In this document: piece by piece, positions 1 through 6,439 of the stretch
How the letters are laid out: each line of letters starts with the position of its first letter
Numbering within the stretch: position 1 is the first letter of the stretch
From: a bacterium
GTDB taxonomy: Bacteria; CSSED10-310; JAJRTK01
Assembly (NCBI GenBank): GCA_024278345.1
Contig: JAJRTK010000101.1
Location: 1 to 6,439, forward strand
Direction: 5' to 3'
DNA: 6,439 nt
Notes under the pieces: model-generated
Told to the model about the DNA's origin: nothing
The model's input: only the letters and a program-made list of their open reading frames with translations
Databases searched by the model: none
Translations under genes and position numbers: made by a program

Positions 1-364
1 ACTTCTGGAAGAGGCGGATGGCGGTTTTGGCGTAGATCTTTTCCGGCGCGGTTTCGGGAGTCCGCGGTTTGTCTTGGGCGGCGGCTGGCCGCGGGGCCTC
101 CGGCTGCGCCATCGCCCGGGGGACCGGGAGGATGGCGAGAGCCGCCAGGAGGATTGCGGTGAGCGGGCGGCCTTTTCTTGGGGTTGTCGCCCTGTTTTGC
201 GTCGTTGGTCCGGGGGAGCGGGAGGTTTTTGGGAATGGGGCTCGGTCCCGCCGGTGGCAAGGGGCGAGCGGCGCGAGCGGCTGCGAGCGACGGGAGCGGA
301 ATGCAGCACGAGAGACGAACGGATTGTCCGATGTCGGACGGTGCTGCGGGAGGTTTTGGGCCAA
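1..364 (-). CDS. Partial exported or membrane-anchored protein (gene C), possibly ExbB/TolQ-like
   Basis: The first 121 codons of a gene that runs off the window at position 1. Its frame is open from the end of gene B, and the only usual start codon before the hydrophobic segment is TTG at 364, 4 bases after the TGA of B and 8 bases after an AGGAG. From that start, residues 1-66 are rich in Arg, Pro and Ser. Residues 67-82 are hydrophobic (PLTAILLAALAILPVP), ending in Ala-Met-Ala at 84-86 like a signal peptidase I site. A Pro/Ala-rich stretch follows, then the last visible residues KIYAKTAIRLFQK. A signal peptide is clear; the 66-residue leader before it is odd. The product is not identified. 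ExbB/TolQ proteins with an N-terminal extension often have a short amphipathic run like the last residues before their first membrane helix, and exported TPR genes often sit beside them, so this is a guess from context. A third TPR protein is also possible. The in-frame ATG at 112 is unlikely as a start because it would remove the signal peptide and has no Shine-Dalgarno sequence. Confidence 0.6.
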   Translation of the reverse strand, partial: MAQNLPQHRPTSDNPFVSRAAFRSRRSQPLAPLAPCHRRDRAPFPKTSRSPGPTTQNRATTPRKGRPLTAILLAALAILPVPRAMAQPEAPRPAAAQDKPRTPETAPEKIYAKTAIRLFQK

Positions 365-368
365 GGAA

Positions 369-3300
369 TCAGCTCCTATTCCGGTTTTGCTCGACTTCTT
401 CGATTCTGCGGACAGCTTGTTCGGCAACTTTCGGGTTCTTGGCCGTTCGGCGGACTCTCCGGAGGATCTTGATGGCTTCATCGAATTGCCCCAGCTTTTC
501 GTAGACACTGGAAGCTCTGAACTGAGCCTGCACGCTCCAGTCCCCTTGATCGGGGTAGAGATAGGCAACCTTCATGTAGGCGGCGATAGCGTCGCTGGCC
601 CGGTGGAGCCGGGCATAGCATTCGGCGACGTAGAATTGGGCTCGGGCGGCGTTGGCAAGATCCTGGCTTTTGAGTGCCAGGCGAAACGAGGAGAGCGCCT
701 TGTCGTAGTCGGCCTCCTGCTCGAAGTAGATGATGCCGATCTCCAGGCGGGCCGAATGGGCAAGCTCTGAATCCCGGTACTGCTCCAAGACGTTGAGGAA
801 GGCTCGCTCGGCCTCTTTGGGGCGACCGCTCCGGTAGAGCGCGACGCCTTTCCGGAGTGCTGCCGACGGGGCCAGAACCGATTTGGGATAGCCCTCGATC
901 AGTTGGCGGTACCTTTCAGCGGCTTCGGCGAAGAGGACGCGTTTTTCGGCGATCCGAGCCAATCCCAACAAGGCGTTGGGTGCCAAGGGGCTTTCCGGAT
1001 AGTTGCGCAGAAGGTCTTCATACGCAGTCCGGGCATGGCCGAGCTCGCCGAGCTCCCAATAGCAGATCGCCGTCCTGTAGATGGCGTCGTCGGCCACTTC
1101 GGACTCCGCGGCCTGGCGCAAGATCACCTCGTACGCGGAGATCGCCTCTTGGATCTGCCGTCGATCGAAGAGTTGTTCTCCGATGAGGAGCTGCACGAGG
1201 GCTGCGGACTCACTGTTGGGCTTGGCCGCAAGGAGCAGGCTCGTTTTTTGGACGAACTCGTCGAAACGGCCCTGCCGGTAGTAGCTCAGGCCAAGGCCGT
1301 AGAGTGCGTCTTCTGCTTCTTGGGAGTCAGGAGCAGAGCGCGTGATCTGGTTGTAGCGGATGATTGCTTCCTCGTAGCGACCGAGGTTGTAGAGGCAATC
1401 GGCCATCTTCAAAGCAGCTTTACGGCCCAGGGTTTCGCCCCGCGCCATTTCCCGGAGCTGGCCGAACGTTGAGATCGCCGGCGTGTAGCTCCGAATCCGC
1501 ATCTGGGAAAGCCCCGTTTGCCAGAGTGCGAGCTTGGCTAGAGAGCCGTTGGGATAGGTGATGGCAAGCTTCCGGTACCGCAGGATCGCCTCGTTGAGGT
1601 TGCCTTGTTTTTGGAAGGCCTTCGCAACGAAATAGAGGGCTTTTGGAGCCAGAGGCGAAGAGGGGAACGACAAGAAAAACGCCTGAAGGCGGTCCGTGGC
1701 TTCGGTGTAGCGGTGGCCCAGGAGGCTGGCCTGACCGCCTCGGAACTCCGCTTCGACCGCGAAGGGAGAACCGGGAAACTCTTGGAGAAGCCGTTGGAAT
1801 GAAGCCCGTGCTTCGTCGAAACGCCCAAGTTTTAGCATGACCCAACCTGCCCCGAAGAGGGCGTCATCTTGGCGATCATGCCGCTTTCCTGCCCCAAGGA
1901 GCCCTTGGTAGAGGCTCAAGGCTTCCGGAAGCCTGTTCAGGTGGTACAGGGTCTCCGCGATCCAAAAATCCACTTCTTCCTTCAAGCTCGAGGCCGCCGG
2001 CAGTTTTCGCACTTGCCGGAGCTTGGCCAGGGCGGCGCGGTAGTCCTTTCCAAGGTAGGACAAGACGCCTCCTCGGAACCGGGCCGCCGCGGCCAGCCTC
2101 GGCTTGCCTCTCGTGGGGATCTTGTCGAAGAAGAGAAGTGCTTTGGGGTAGCTCCCAAGCTTCAAATGGGCTTCGCCGGCCAGAAACCAGATCTCCGGAA
2201 GATGCTCCGAGTCAGGGTGTTGTCGGGCGAACGCTTCGGCTAGTTCCAAGACGATGCGGTGGTTGTTCAGTTGGTGATGGAGAAAGATCCGTCGATACTC
2301 GGCATATTCCCCTGTTTCTTCGTCGCCATAATTCTCGATGACGTTGTTGTATGCCTTCGCCGCCTGTCTCACGTCGCCCAATTCGAGGTAAATGTCGGCG
2401 ATGCGGCTCATGGCTGACGGAACCAGCGGGCTCGCGCCGTGCGCCAGGATCACGGCGTTGAAAGCTTCCAGCGCGCCCTTGAGATTCTTGGCTTTGAGGA
2501 GTGAATAGCCCAGTCCGTACCAAGCGTCATCCGCCAGCCGTGTCGCCGGGAAGTTGCGGGTGTAAAGGCGAAAAACCCGCGCCGCTTCGGGGAAGCGGCC
2601 CAATCGATAAAGGCATTCTCCCGTCCAGAACTGAGCTTCGTGCTTGAAACCGACGCCGGGGTAGTTGGCGATGAGCTTCTGGAATTCTGAAAGTGCCCGC
2701 CGGTAGCGGCGCTGGAGGAAGTTGCATTCGGCGACATAGAGTTGCGCGATGGCCGCCAGGCGGTGTTGCGGGAAAGAGGCGACCAGTGCTTTAAAGCGAG
2801 CCGCTGCCCCATCGAACTTTTCGTCGTGGAAGAGCAAGTAACCCAGACTGTAGAGGGCTACAGCGGTGGAGTCGTGACTTGGGGACTGGAGAGACCGCTC
2901 ATACCAGGCTGCCGCATCCGAGGACTTCCCGGTTCGGAAGGCGATTTCACCCAACCAAAAGGCCGCTGCTCCCGCGTATTCGGACTCTGGCTCTTTTTCT
3001 AGCAACCGCCGAAGGTTTCCCGTTGCCTTCAGGGTCCGGTGGGCGGCGATCTGGCGCATGGCAGCGTTGAAAACCCCCTTGTCACCCTGGAACAGCTTTC
3101 CAAGGGGCGCAATGAGGCAGCCTCCCTCAGGCGGTGTCGCCAGCTCTTTTTCTCCCTTGGCGAAATTGACCACCTCGTAGCGGCGTTGCCCCTCGGCGCC
3201 CGTAGACTGGATGCTCACCGAAGTGAGGTTCGGCGTCTGGCTCTTCGTGAGCAGTTCGAGGTTCGGGCGGCTTTGCCCCACGATGGTCAGCGGCGGAAGC

Positions 3301-3476
3301 GAAATGTCGGTCTGCTTTGACCCCTCGACGGCCAGAACCTTGGAGTCCTCGTCGTCATTTGTCCCCGAGCGGAAGGACCAGGAAAGCTCCGCATCCGCTT
3401 GCTCCGGTTCCGCATGAAGGCTGTACGGGAAGAGCGCCCAACTGGCTGCCCACAGAAAAATGCCGGTGATTCGCAT
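369..3476 (-). CDS. Exported giant TPR protein with 37-residue repeats (gene B)
   Basis: Encodes 1035 aa from ATG 3476 to TGA 369. The frame extends upstream to a TTG at 3542, but the ATG is preferred because it directly begins a classical Sec signal peptide (MRITGIFLWAASWALFPYS, cleavage likely after LHA at residue 22). Residues 23 to about 130 form a non-repetitive, partly acidic linker with an LPPLTIVGQSR segment at 60-70. Residues 167-1016 are about 23 consecutive TPRs, nearly all 37 residues long, with the pattern LAxxAxxxxG in helix A, an Ala near position 22, an aromatic near 26, and a loop such as YPESP or FPGSP. A charged tail (RRIEEVEQNRNRS) ends the protein. No catalytic motif is seen, so it should act as a periplasmic or outer-membrane-associated protein-binding scaffold. 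The repeat type resembles BamD and CpoB/YbgF but the protein is several times longer. It follows gene A in the same direction and precedes gene C by 4 bases. The specific function is unknown. Confidence 0.93.
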   Translation of the reverse strand: MRITGIFLWAASWALFPYSLHAEPEQADAELSWSFRSGTNDDEDSKVLAVEGSKQTDISLPPLTIVGQSRPNLELLTKSQTPNLTSVSIQSTGAEGQRRYEVVNFAKGEKELATPPEGGCLIAPLGKLFQGDKGVFNAAMRQIAAHRTLKATGNLRRLLEKEPESEYAGAAAFWLGEIAFRTGKSSDAAAWYERSLQSPSHDSTAVALYSLGYLLFHDEKFDGAAARFKALVASFPQHRLAAIAQLYVAECNFLQRRYRRALSEFQKLIANYPGVGFKHEAQFWTGECLYRLGRFPEAARVFRLYTRNFPATRLADDAWYGLGYSLLKAKNLKGALEAFNAVILAHGASPLVPSAMSRIADIYLELGDVRQAAKAYNNVIENYGDEETGEYAEYRRIFLHHQLNNHRIVLELAEAFARQHPDSEHLPEIWFLAGEAHLKLGSYPKALLFFDKIPTRGKPRLAAAARFRGGVLSYLGKDYRAALAKLRQVRKLPAASSLKEEVDFWIAETLYHLNRLPEALSLYQGLLGAGKRHDRQDDALFGAGWVMLKLGRFDEARASFQRLLQEFPGSPFAVEAEFRGGQASLLGHRYTEATDRLQAFFLSFPSSPLAPKALYFVAKAFQKQGNLNEAILRYRKLAITYPNGSLAKLALWQTGLSQMRIRSYTPAISTFGQLREMARGETLGRKAALKMADCLYNLGRYEEAIIRYNQITRSAPDSQEAEDALYGLGLSYYRQGRFDEFVQKTSLLLAAKPNSESAALVQLLIGEQLFDRRQIQEAISAYEVILRQAAESEVADDAIYRTAICYWELGELGHARTAYEDLLRNYPESPLAPNALLGLARIAEKRVLFAEAAERYRQLIEGYPKSVLAPSAALRKGVALYRSGRPKEAERAFLNVLEQYRDSELAHSARLEIGIIYFEQEADYDKALSSFRLALKSQDLANAARAQFYVAECYARLHRASDAIAAYMKVAYLYPDQGDWSVQAQFRASSVYEKLGQFDEAIKILRRVRRTAKNPKVAEQAVRRIEEVEQNRNRS
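373..377 (-). promoter_or_regulatory. Ribosome binding site for gene C inside the end of gene B
   Basis: AGGAG on the minus strand, 8 bases before TTG at 364 and overlapping the last sense codons of gene B. The TGA of B lies between this site and the TTG. The arrangement supports translational coupling of B and C and is the main reason for accepting the TTG start. Confidence 0.5.
429..2978 (-). repeat. Array of about 23 TPR units with a 111-bp coding period
   Basis: This is the protein-level repeat region of gene B, residues 167-1016. The length of 850 residues matches 23 units of 37. Units can be lined up by eye, for example those starting LADDAWYGLGYSLLK, RQDDALFGAGWVMLK, EAEDALYGLGLSYYR and VADDAIYRTAICYWE. 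Only the units near residues 920-990 deviate in length. The units have diverged strongly in DNA, so this is an old array and not a recent tandem expansion. Confidence 0.85.
3267..3299 (-). other. TonB-box-like segment in the linker of gene B
   Basis: Codes for LPPLTIVGQSR, residues 60-70 of gene B, between the signal peptide and the TPR solenoid. N-terminal TonB boxes of outer-membrane receptors often read like LPxVxVxGxR, preceded by a flexible stretch. The resemblance is to a short, loosely defined motif and could be chance; no plug or barrel domain follows it here. Confidence 0.22.
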
Positions 3477-3590
3477 GGCGGTTCCCAATCGTCGTGTCGC
3501 TCTGTTCGCAAGCTTTGTCTCCCCTTGGACGAGATCCCCCAAAAGAGGCTAACGCAAGCACCTTTCGTAACACCGCACAGGTCTCAAGGT
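3477..3590. other. Spacer between genes A and B
   Basis: A gap of 114 bp between the TGA of A and the ATG of B. No clear promoter or terminator was found in it. The B frame stays open back to TTG 3542, so the spacer is 48 bp if that start is used. Before the ATG there is only a weak GGGA. A possible minus-strand RNA hairpin at 3519-3547 relies on several G-U pairs and is not followed by a U tract, so it is not a good terminator. The genes are therefore probably co-transcribed. Confidence 0.5.
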
Positions 3591-6128
3591 TCACTCTTTT
3601 TCCGACTTCATCTCCAAGGCTCGAGCCTCGGCTGTGTCACCCATGGGAGGGCGGTCGGCGAGGTCCTTCCCAAGAGAGAGCGGTTCTCCGCGGAGCTGTC
3701 TGATCTCCATCAAACGGGTCCGAGCGTGGGGGGCCATGGTGTCGCTTGGATACCGGGCCAAGAGTTGGCGATAGAGGGCGCCGGCCAGCTCGAAACGGCT
3801 TTCCGTCTCATGGAAATAGGCGGCCCCAAGGAGTGCCAGAGCCGACCACCGCGGGTCCACTTCGGAGGCGGTATAGACCGATTCCAAGAGCGCCAGGCCG
3901 CGCTCCCTCTTTCCGATGCCAAGAAGGAGGGAGCCCAGGCGAAAACGGCTCGACTCCGCCAGCCGGTCCGAAGGAAGGGCCAGAAGCCGATCCTGGATCC
4001 TCCTCGAAAGATCCTGGCGATGCGTTTCGGGCGCTCTTCGTGCCAGAAGGAGCAGCCGCTCCACGGCGTCGTTTCGGAGATTGGGGTTCTCCAGGAGCCG
4101 CTCGTAGGCGGCAGTCGCTTCGTCAAGTCTTCCCGCCTTCTCCAGGGTTAGCCCCAGCTTCAGAGCCACCGCCGCCCGTGCCTGGCCGCTGGCTGTGGTG
4201 GTTTCCAGGAGATCGATGGCCTCGTCATAACGCTCGGCCCGGTAATAGGCCTCCGCCGCCTGGATGGCAAGGGAGGAGCGTTCTTCGGCATCGGGCGCCT
4301 CCAACGCCAGAGCCGACAGTTCCTCGGCCGCCAGGTTGTAGCTTCCCTGAGCCAAGCGAATCCCGGCCACACGGAGCCGGAACTCTCGGATCTCCGGCGT
4401 TGTCTTGTCCAGACTGTTTTCCGCTCTGGCCAGTGTTTCCCGCGCCTCCTTGGCTTGCCCAAAACCAACTTGGGCTTCGGCGAGATCCAGGAGAGCAGAG
4501 ATCCACTCTCCGCTTCCTTCGGGCATTAGCTCTAGGAGCTCGCCAAGGCGTAGCATTGCGTTGGGGTAGTCTCGACGGGCAAGGTGAACTCGCCCAAGGC
4601 CACGCAGGAGCTCGATTCTTGAAGGACCTTTCGCTTCTCGGAGAAGCTCTTCCAAAACCACGGCGGCCTTGGAAAGCTGTCCGGTTTCCAGGTAGGCCCG
4701 CGCAAGGATCTTGCGGCCTCGAAAGGCAAATTCTATCGGAGGGTTGTCCAGAATCAGCTTTTGAGCAGAGACGGTGGCTTCGAGCCAGACATTGTTCTCT
4801 GCCGCCAGGCTCGCTCGGAGGAGCAAGGCCCGCGCCGCGGTCTCGTGCTCCGCCGTTCCAGCGAGCTCTCCGTACGAAGCCAGCGCCCCTTCGATATCTC
4901 CTAAAGCTGCCTGGCTCGACGCCAGCAAGAAGAGGCGCTCCTCAGCTCCATCCCCCGGAGCGATCTTCAGATCTTCCAAGAGTTTTAGCGCCTCTTGAGG
5001 CGCACCGTCCTCCAGACGAAACGAGGCCCGTAGGAGTTGGCACTTCGGGGCGCTACAGAGTTTTAGCAGCCGATCCCCAAGCTCCGGCCTGCCCCCGGCG
5101 TGGTAGTTCCCGGCCGCCCACCGCGCTTCTTCCTCCGGGAATCCAGCCTGCCCCATCCACTGGAAGAAGGTCTGGATCGCGCCTGGCTTTCTTTCCTCTA
5201 TCAGGCGCGAGAGCAATTGTTTCCGGAGAGCGGGAAGCTCGCCGTTTTCCGGGTAGAGTCGCCAAAGCCGTTGTACGGCCCCCAAAGCCTCCGAAAAGGA
5301 GCCTACCTTCGCCCGGACCCTGGCAAGAAGGGCTTCCCCGGATTCGCTCTCCAGGTTTTGGAGAGCCTCCTCCAGATCTTTGGCAGATCCAGAGGCATCT
5401 TTCATCAAGAACCGGCTCTGGCCTCGGAGCAAGAGGGCCTTGGCACGATCCCCGGGGCTCAGAAAAGTCTGAAGCGCCCGGCTCGATTCCTCCGTGGCGC
5501 GGCGGAAATGCCCCAGGCCTGCCTGGGCGAAGGCCTGGTAGAGAGACGTGGGCGCCGAGGCGGGGCAGCGCTGGCTGGCCAATTCAGCCACGGTTTCAAG
5601 GCGGGTCCAGTCTTTCGAGGAAAGCAGAATCTCGCATGATCGGAGCCCTGCTTCACAGGCAAGCTCGGAAGGACCGGTATTCAAAGTTATTTGTAAGAGG
5701 TCCAGGGCATCTTCCCGCCGGTGAGAGGTCAGAAGAAAGCGCGCCGCCGCCAGGCGGGCATCGGATGCCAGTCTGCAGTCGCCGTATGTCTGGTACACCG
5801 CCCGGAAGGCCTGTAAGGCCAACTCAGGTTGCTCGGTCCGCTCGTAGAGGCGGCCCAGGAGATGCTGGGCTTCGCAAGCCCGCTCGTGAGCGGGGAACTG
5901 CTCCAGGAACTCTTTGAATTGGTCTTCCGCAAGCTGGTGGAGCCCGTCATCAAAAGCGGAAAACGCCACGGCGAAAAGTTCCCTTGCACGGGCTTCCGTG
6001 GCCGATGGTTTCACTTTGGCCGCGCCGGTCGCTGCCGGTTGTGCCTTGACCGTATGGGAAGCCAGAAGACAAAGAAGGGCAAACCCCGGAGCGAGGCGCC
6101 GAAAAAGGGTAGAATCTTTGGATCTCAA
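3591..6128 (-). CDS. Exported long TPR-like solenoid protein (gene A)
   Basis: Encodes 845 aa from TTG 6128 to TGA 3591. TTG is the only usual start after an in-frame TGA five codons upstream, and it directly precedes a good signal peptide: a basic n-region with RR at 10-11, hydrophobic GFALLCLLASHTV, and likely cleavage after VKA at residue 29. Residues 48 to about 813 form some 20 helical hairpins of the TPR class. The first units (48-156) are well formed and about 37 residues long, as in CpoB/YbgF and BamD. Units between 157 and 365 are shorter and degenerate. Regular TPRs return from about 396, such as ERYDEAIDLLETT and AGRLDEATAAYERLLENP. The last 32 residues are polar and probably flexible. 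Seven Cys remain in the mature chain (85, 118, 158, 165, 188, 358, 363), which could form disulfides in the periplasm. No enzyme motif is visible. It is the first gene of the proposed operon, and a scaffold role next to gene B is inferred. No strong Shine-Dalgarno sequence precedes the TTG. Confidence 0.9.
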   Translation of the reverse strand: MRSKDSTLFRRLAPGFALLCLLASHTVKAQPAATGAAKVKPSATEARARELFAVAFSAFDDGLHQLAEDQFKEFLEQFPAHERACEAQHLLGRLYERTEQPELALQAFRAVYQTYGDCRLASDARLAAARFLLTSHRREDALDLLQITLNTGPSELACEAGLRSCEILLSSKDWTRLETVAELASQRCPASAPTSLYQAFAQAGLGHFRRATEESSRALQTFLSPGDRAKALLLRGQSRFLMKDASGSAKDLEEALQNLESESGEALLARVRAKVGSFSEALGAVQRLWRLYPENGELPALRKQLLSRLIEERKPGAIQTFFQWMGQAGFPEEEARWAAGNYHAGGRPELGDRLLKLCSAPKCQLLRASFRLEDGAPQEALKLLEDLKIAPGDGAEERLFLLASSQAALGDIEGALASYGELAGTAEHETAARALLLRASLAAENNVWLEATVSAQKLILDNPPIEFAFRGRKILARAYLETGQLSKAAVVLEELLREAKGPSRIELLRGLGRVHLARRDYPNAMLRLGELLELMPEGSGEWISALLDLAEAQVGFGQAKEARETLARAENSLDKTTPEIREFRLRVAGIRLAQGSYNLAAEELSALALEAPDAEERSSLAIQAAEAYYRAERYDEAIDLLETTTASGQARAAVALKLGLTLEKAGRLDEATAAYERLLENPNLRNDAVERLLLLARRAPETHRQDLSRRIQDRLLALPSDRLAESSRFRLGSLLLGIGKRERGLALLESVYTASEVDPRWSALALLGAAYFHETESRFELAGALYRQLLARYPSDTMAPHARTRLMEIRQLRGEPLSLGKDLADRPPMGDTAEARALEMKSEKE

Positions 6129-6173
6129 TGGAGCGGTTCTTCAGTGGTTGAGGGAAATTGGGATAAAACGAAA

Positions 6174-6203
6174 AGTGTAGTGGGGAGAGCCCGGCCTTGG
6201 CAA
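6174..6203 (-). promoter_or_regulatory. Possible sigma-70-type promoter for the gene A operon
   Basis: On the minus strand TTGCCA (6203-6198) and TACACT (6179-6174) are separated by 18 bases. They match 5 of 6 and 4 of 6 consensus positions. Transcription would start near 6167, leaving a leader of about 40 bases before TTG 6128. Position and spacing are plausible, but such matches occur by chance. Confidence 0.35.
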
Positions 6204-6226
6204 CAGAGGCTTCCATTCTGTCTACT
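6197..6226 (+). promoter_or_regulatory. Possible divergent plus-strand promoter
   Basis: TTGGCA (6197-6202), 18 bases, then TCTACT (6221-6226). Its -35 box overlaps the -35 box of the proposed minus-strand promoter because the bases TTGGCAA read as TTGGCA one way and TTGCCA the other. It would serve a frame starting at 6248 or a gene beyond the window. The evidence is weak. Confidence 0.18.
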
Positions 6227-6247
6227 GTCGCGCAGCGAGGCGCATCC

Positions 6248-6394
6248 ATGTCGGTTTCCCCTTATGAAGGCCGCAAGAAAATCGGAACGTTGTTAGAGAT
6301 CGGGAGCTTGGATCGTCTTTATCCATGTTCTCTGTTGGGAGAGTCAGGTGACGAAGCAACCGTACGTCGAGTTTTTCGGTTGTGCGATCATTGA
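6248..6394 (+). CDS. Doubtful 48-codon small protein
   Basis: A short frame from ATG 6248 to TGA 6394, preceded by GAGG with 7 bases of spacing and by the weak divergent promoter. The product begins MSVSPYEGRKKIGTLLEIGS and contains two Cys and a charged C-terminal half; it has no recognisable domain or membrane segment. Codon third positions are less GC-rich than in genes A and B, which argues against it. A minus-strand frame covering 6222-6413 overlaps it, so the frame alone proves little. Confidence 0.15.
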   Translation: MSVSPYEGRKKIGTLLEIGSLDRLYPCSLLGESGDEATVRRVFRLCDH

Positions 6395-6439
6395 ATCCAG
6401 CGGCCTCGGTCATGGTACCGGCCACCCGAAAAAAGCGCG

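Larger units (their letters stand above)
6129..6439. other. Upstream region without a confident gene
   Basis: A stretch of 311 bases upstream of gene A. It holds the candidate divergent promoters and the doubtful small frame listed separately. From 6352 to the window end the plus strand is open in one frame with possible starts GTG 6382, TTG 6391 and ATG 6412; the last begins MVPATRKKR. This may be the start of a divergent gene, but none of the starts has a good ribosome binding site and too little is visible to call it. No tRNA or other structured RNA was recognised. Confidence 0.5.

Noticed and set aside
69-770. A 233-codon plus-strand frame across the end of gene B and the start of gene C
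   Set aside because: The complementary strand codes for well-formed TPR units and a signal peptide there. The plus-strand product is low-complexity at its start and has no recognisable domain.
3287-3511. A 74-codon minus-strand frame starting at TTG 3511 behind a strong GGGGAG
   Set aside because: It overlaps the start of gene B out of frame, and its product is Arg/Pro-rich without a domain. The purine-rich site is probably chance, although it lies in the spacer where a leader peptide would be possible.
3477-3542. A 22-residue N-terminal extension of gene B from TTG 3542
   Set aside because: It would place basic residues ahead of a complete signal peptide that starts at ATG 3476, and no Shine-Dalgarno precedes TTG 3542.
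3519-3547. A possible hairpin between genes A and B as an intrinsic terminator
   Set aside because: The stem depends on several G-U pairs and a bulge, and no U tract follows.
3746-5917. A 723-codon open frame on the plus strand, antisense to gene A
   Set aside because: Its product is a Pro/Arg/Gly-rich sequence without any domain. It lies entirely opposite a gene with a signal peptide and TPR periodicity, and GC-rich codon bias readily keeps antisense frames open.
6222-6413. A minus-strand small frame starting at ATG 6413, upstream of gene A
   Set aside because: It has no good ribosome binding site or domain, it overlaps an opposite frame of similar quality, and it runs over the candidate -10/-35 region boundary.

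Overview
The window reads as a stretch of a GC-rich Gram-negative genome. All convincing genes lie on the minus strand and are transcribed from right to left. The proposed order is gene A (6128 to 3591), gene B (3476 to 369) and a third gene C (start near 364, cut off by the window edge at 1). A and B each have a cleavable-looking Sec signal peptide followed by a very long tetratricopeptide-repeat (TPR) solenoid, so both should work in the periplasm or on the inner face of the outer membrane. No phylogenetic marker is present. The style (exported TPR giants, TTG starts, high GC) would fit Verrucomicrobiota, Deltaproteobacteria-like groups or related Gram-negatives, but this is only an impression.

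Layout from right to left. Positions 6439-6129 hold no convincing gene. They contain a plausible minus-strand promoter for the operon and a weak divergent signal with a doubtful 48-codon plus-strand frame. Gene A (845 aa) has a signal peptide and about 20 degenerate TPR-like helical hairpins. A 114-bp gap follows. Gene B (1035 aa with the start chosen here) has a signal peptide, an acidic linker of about 100 residues carrying a TonB-box-like segment, and then about 23 very regular TPRs of 37 residues. The stop codon of B is 4 bases before the only in-frame start for gene C, and a good Shine-Dalgarno sequence lies inside the last codons of B, so B and C are probably translationally coupled. Gene C shows a long basic leader, a hydrophobic segment ending in Ala-Met-Ala, and a Pro/Ala-rich stretch before the window ends.

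Working model, which is inference: A and B are a pair of envelope scaffold proteins co-expressed with a membrane protein C. Exported TPR proteins beside ExbB/ExbD/TonB or TolQ/TolR/Pal genes are a known arrangement (CpoB/YbgF in the tol-pal operon is the classical case). The few visible residues of C, and the TonB-box-like segment in B, are compatible with an energised trans-envelope machine. The sequence beyond position 1 would decide this. No RNA gene, mobile element, CRISPR array or clear terminator was seen.
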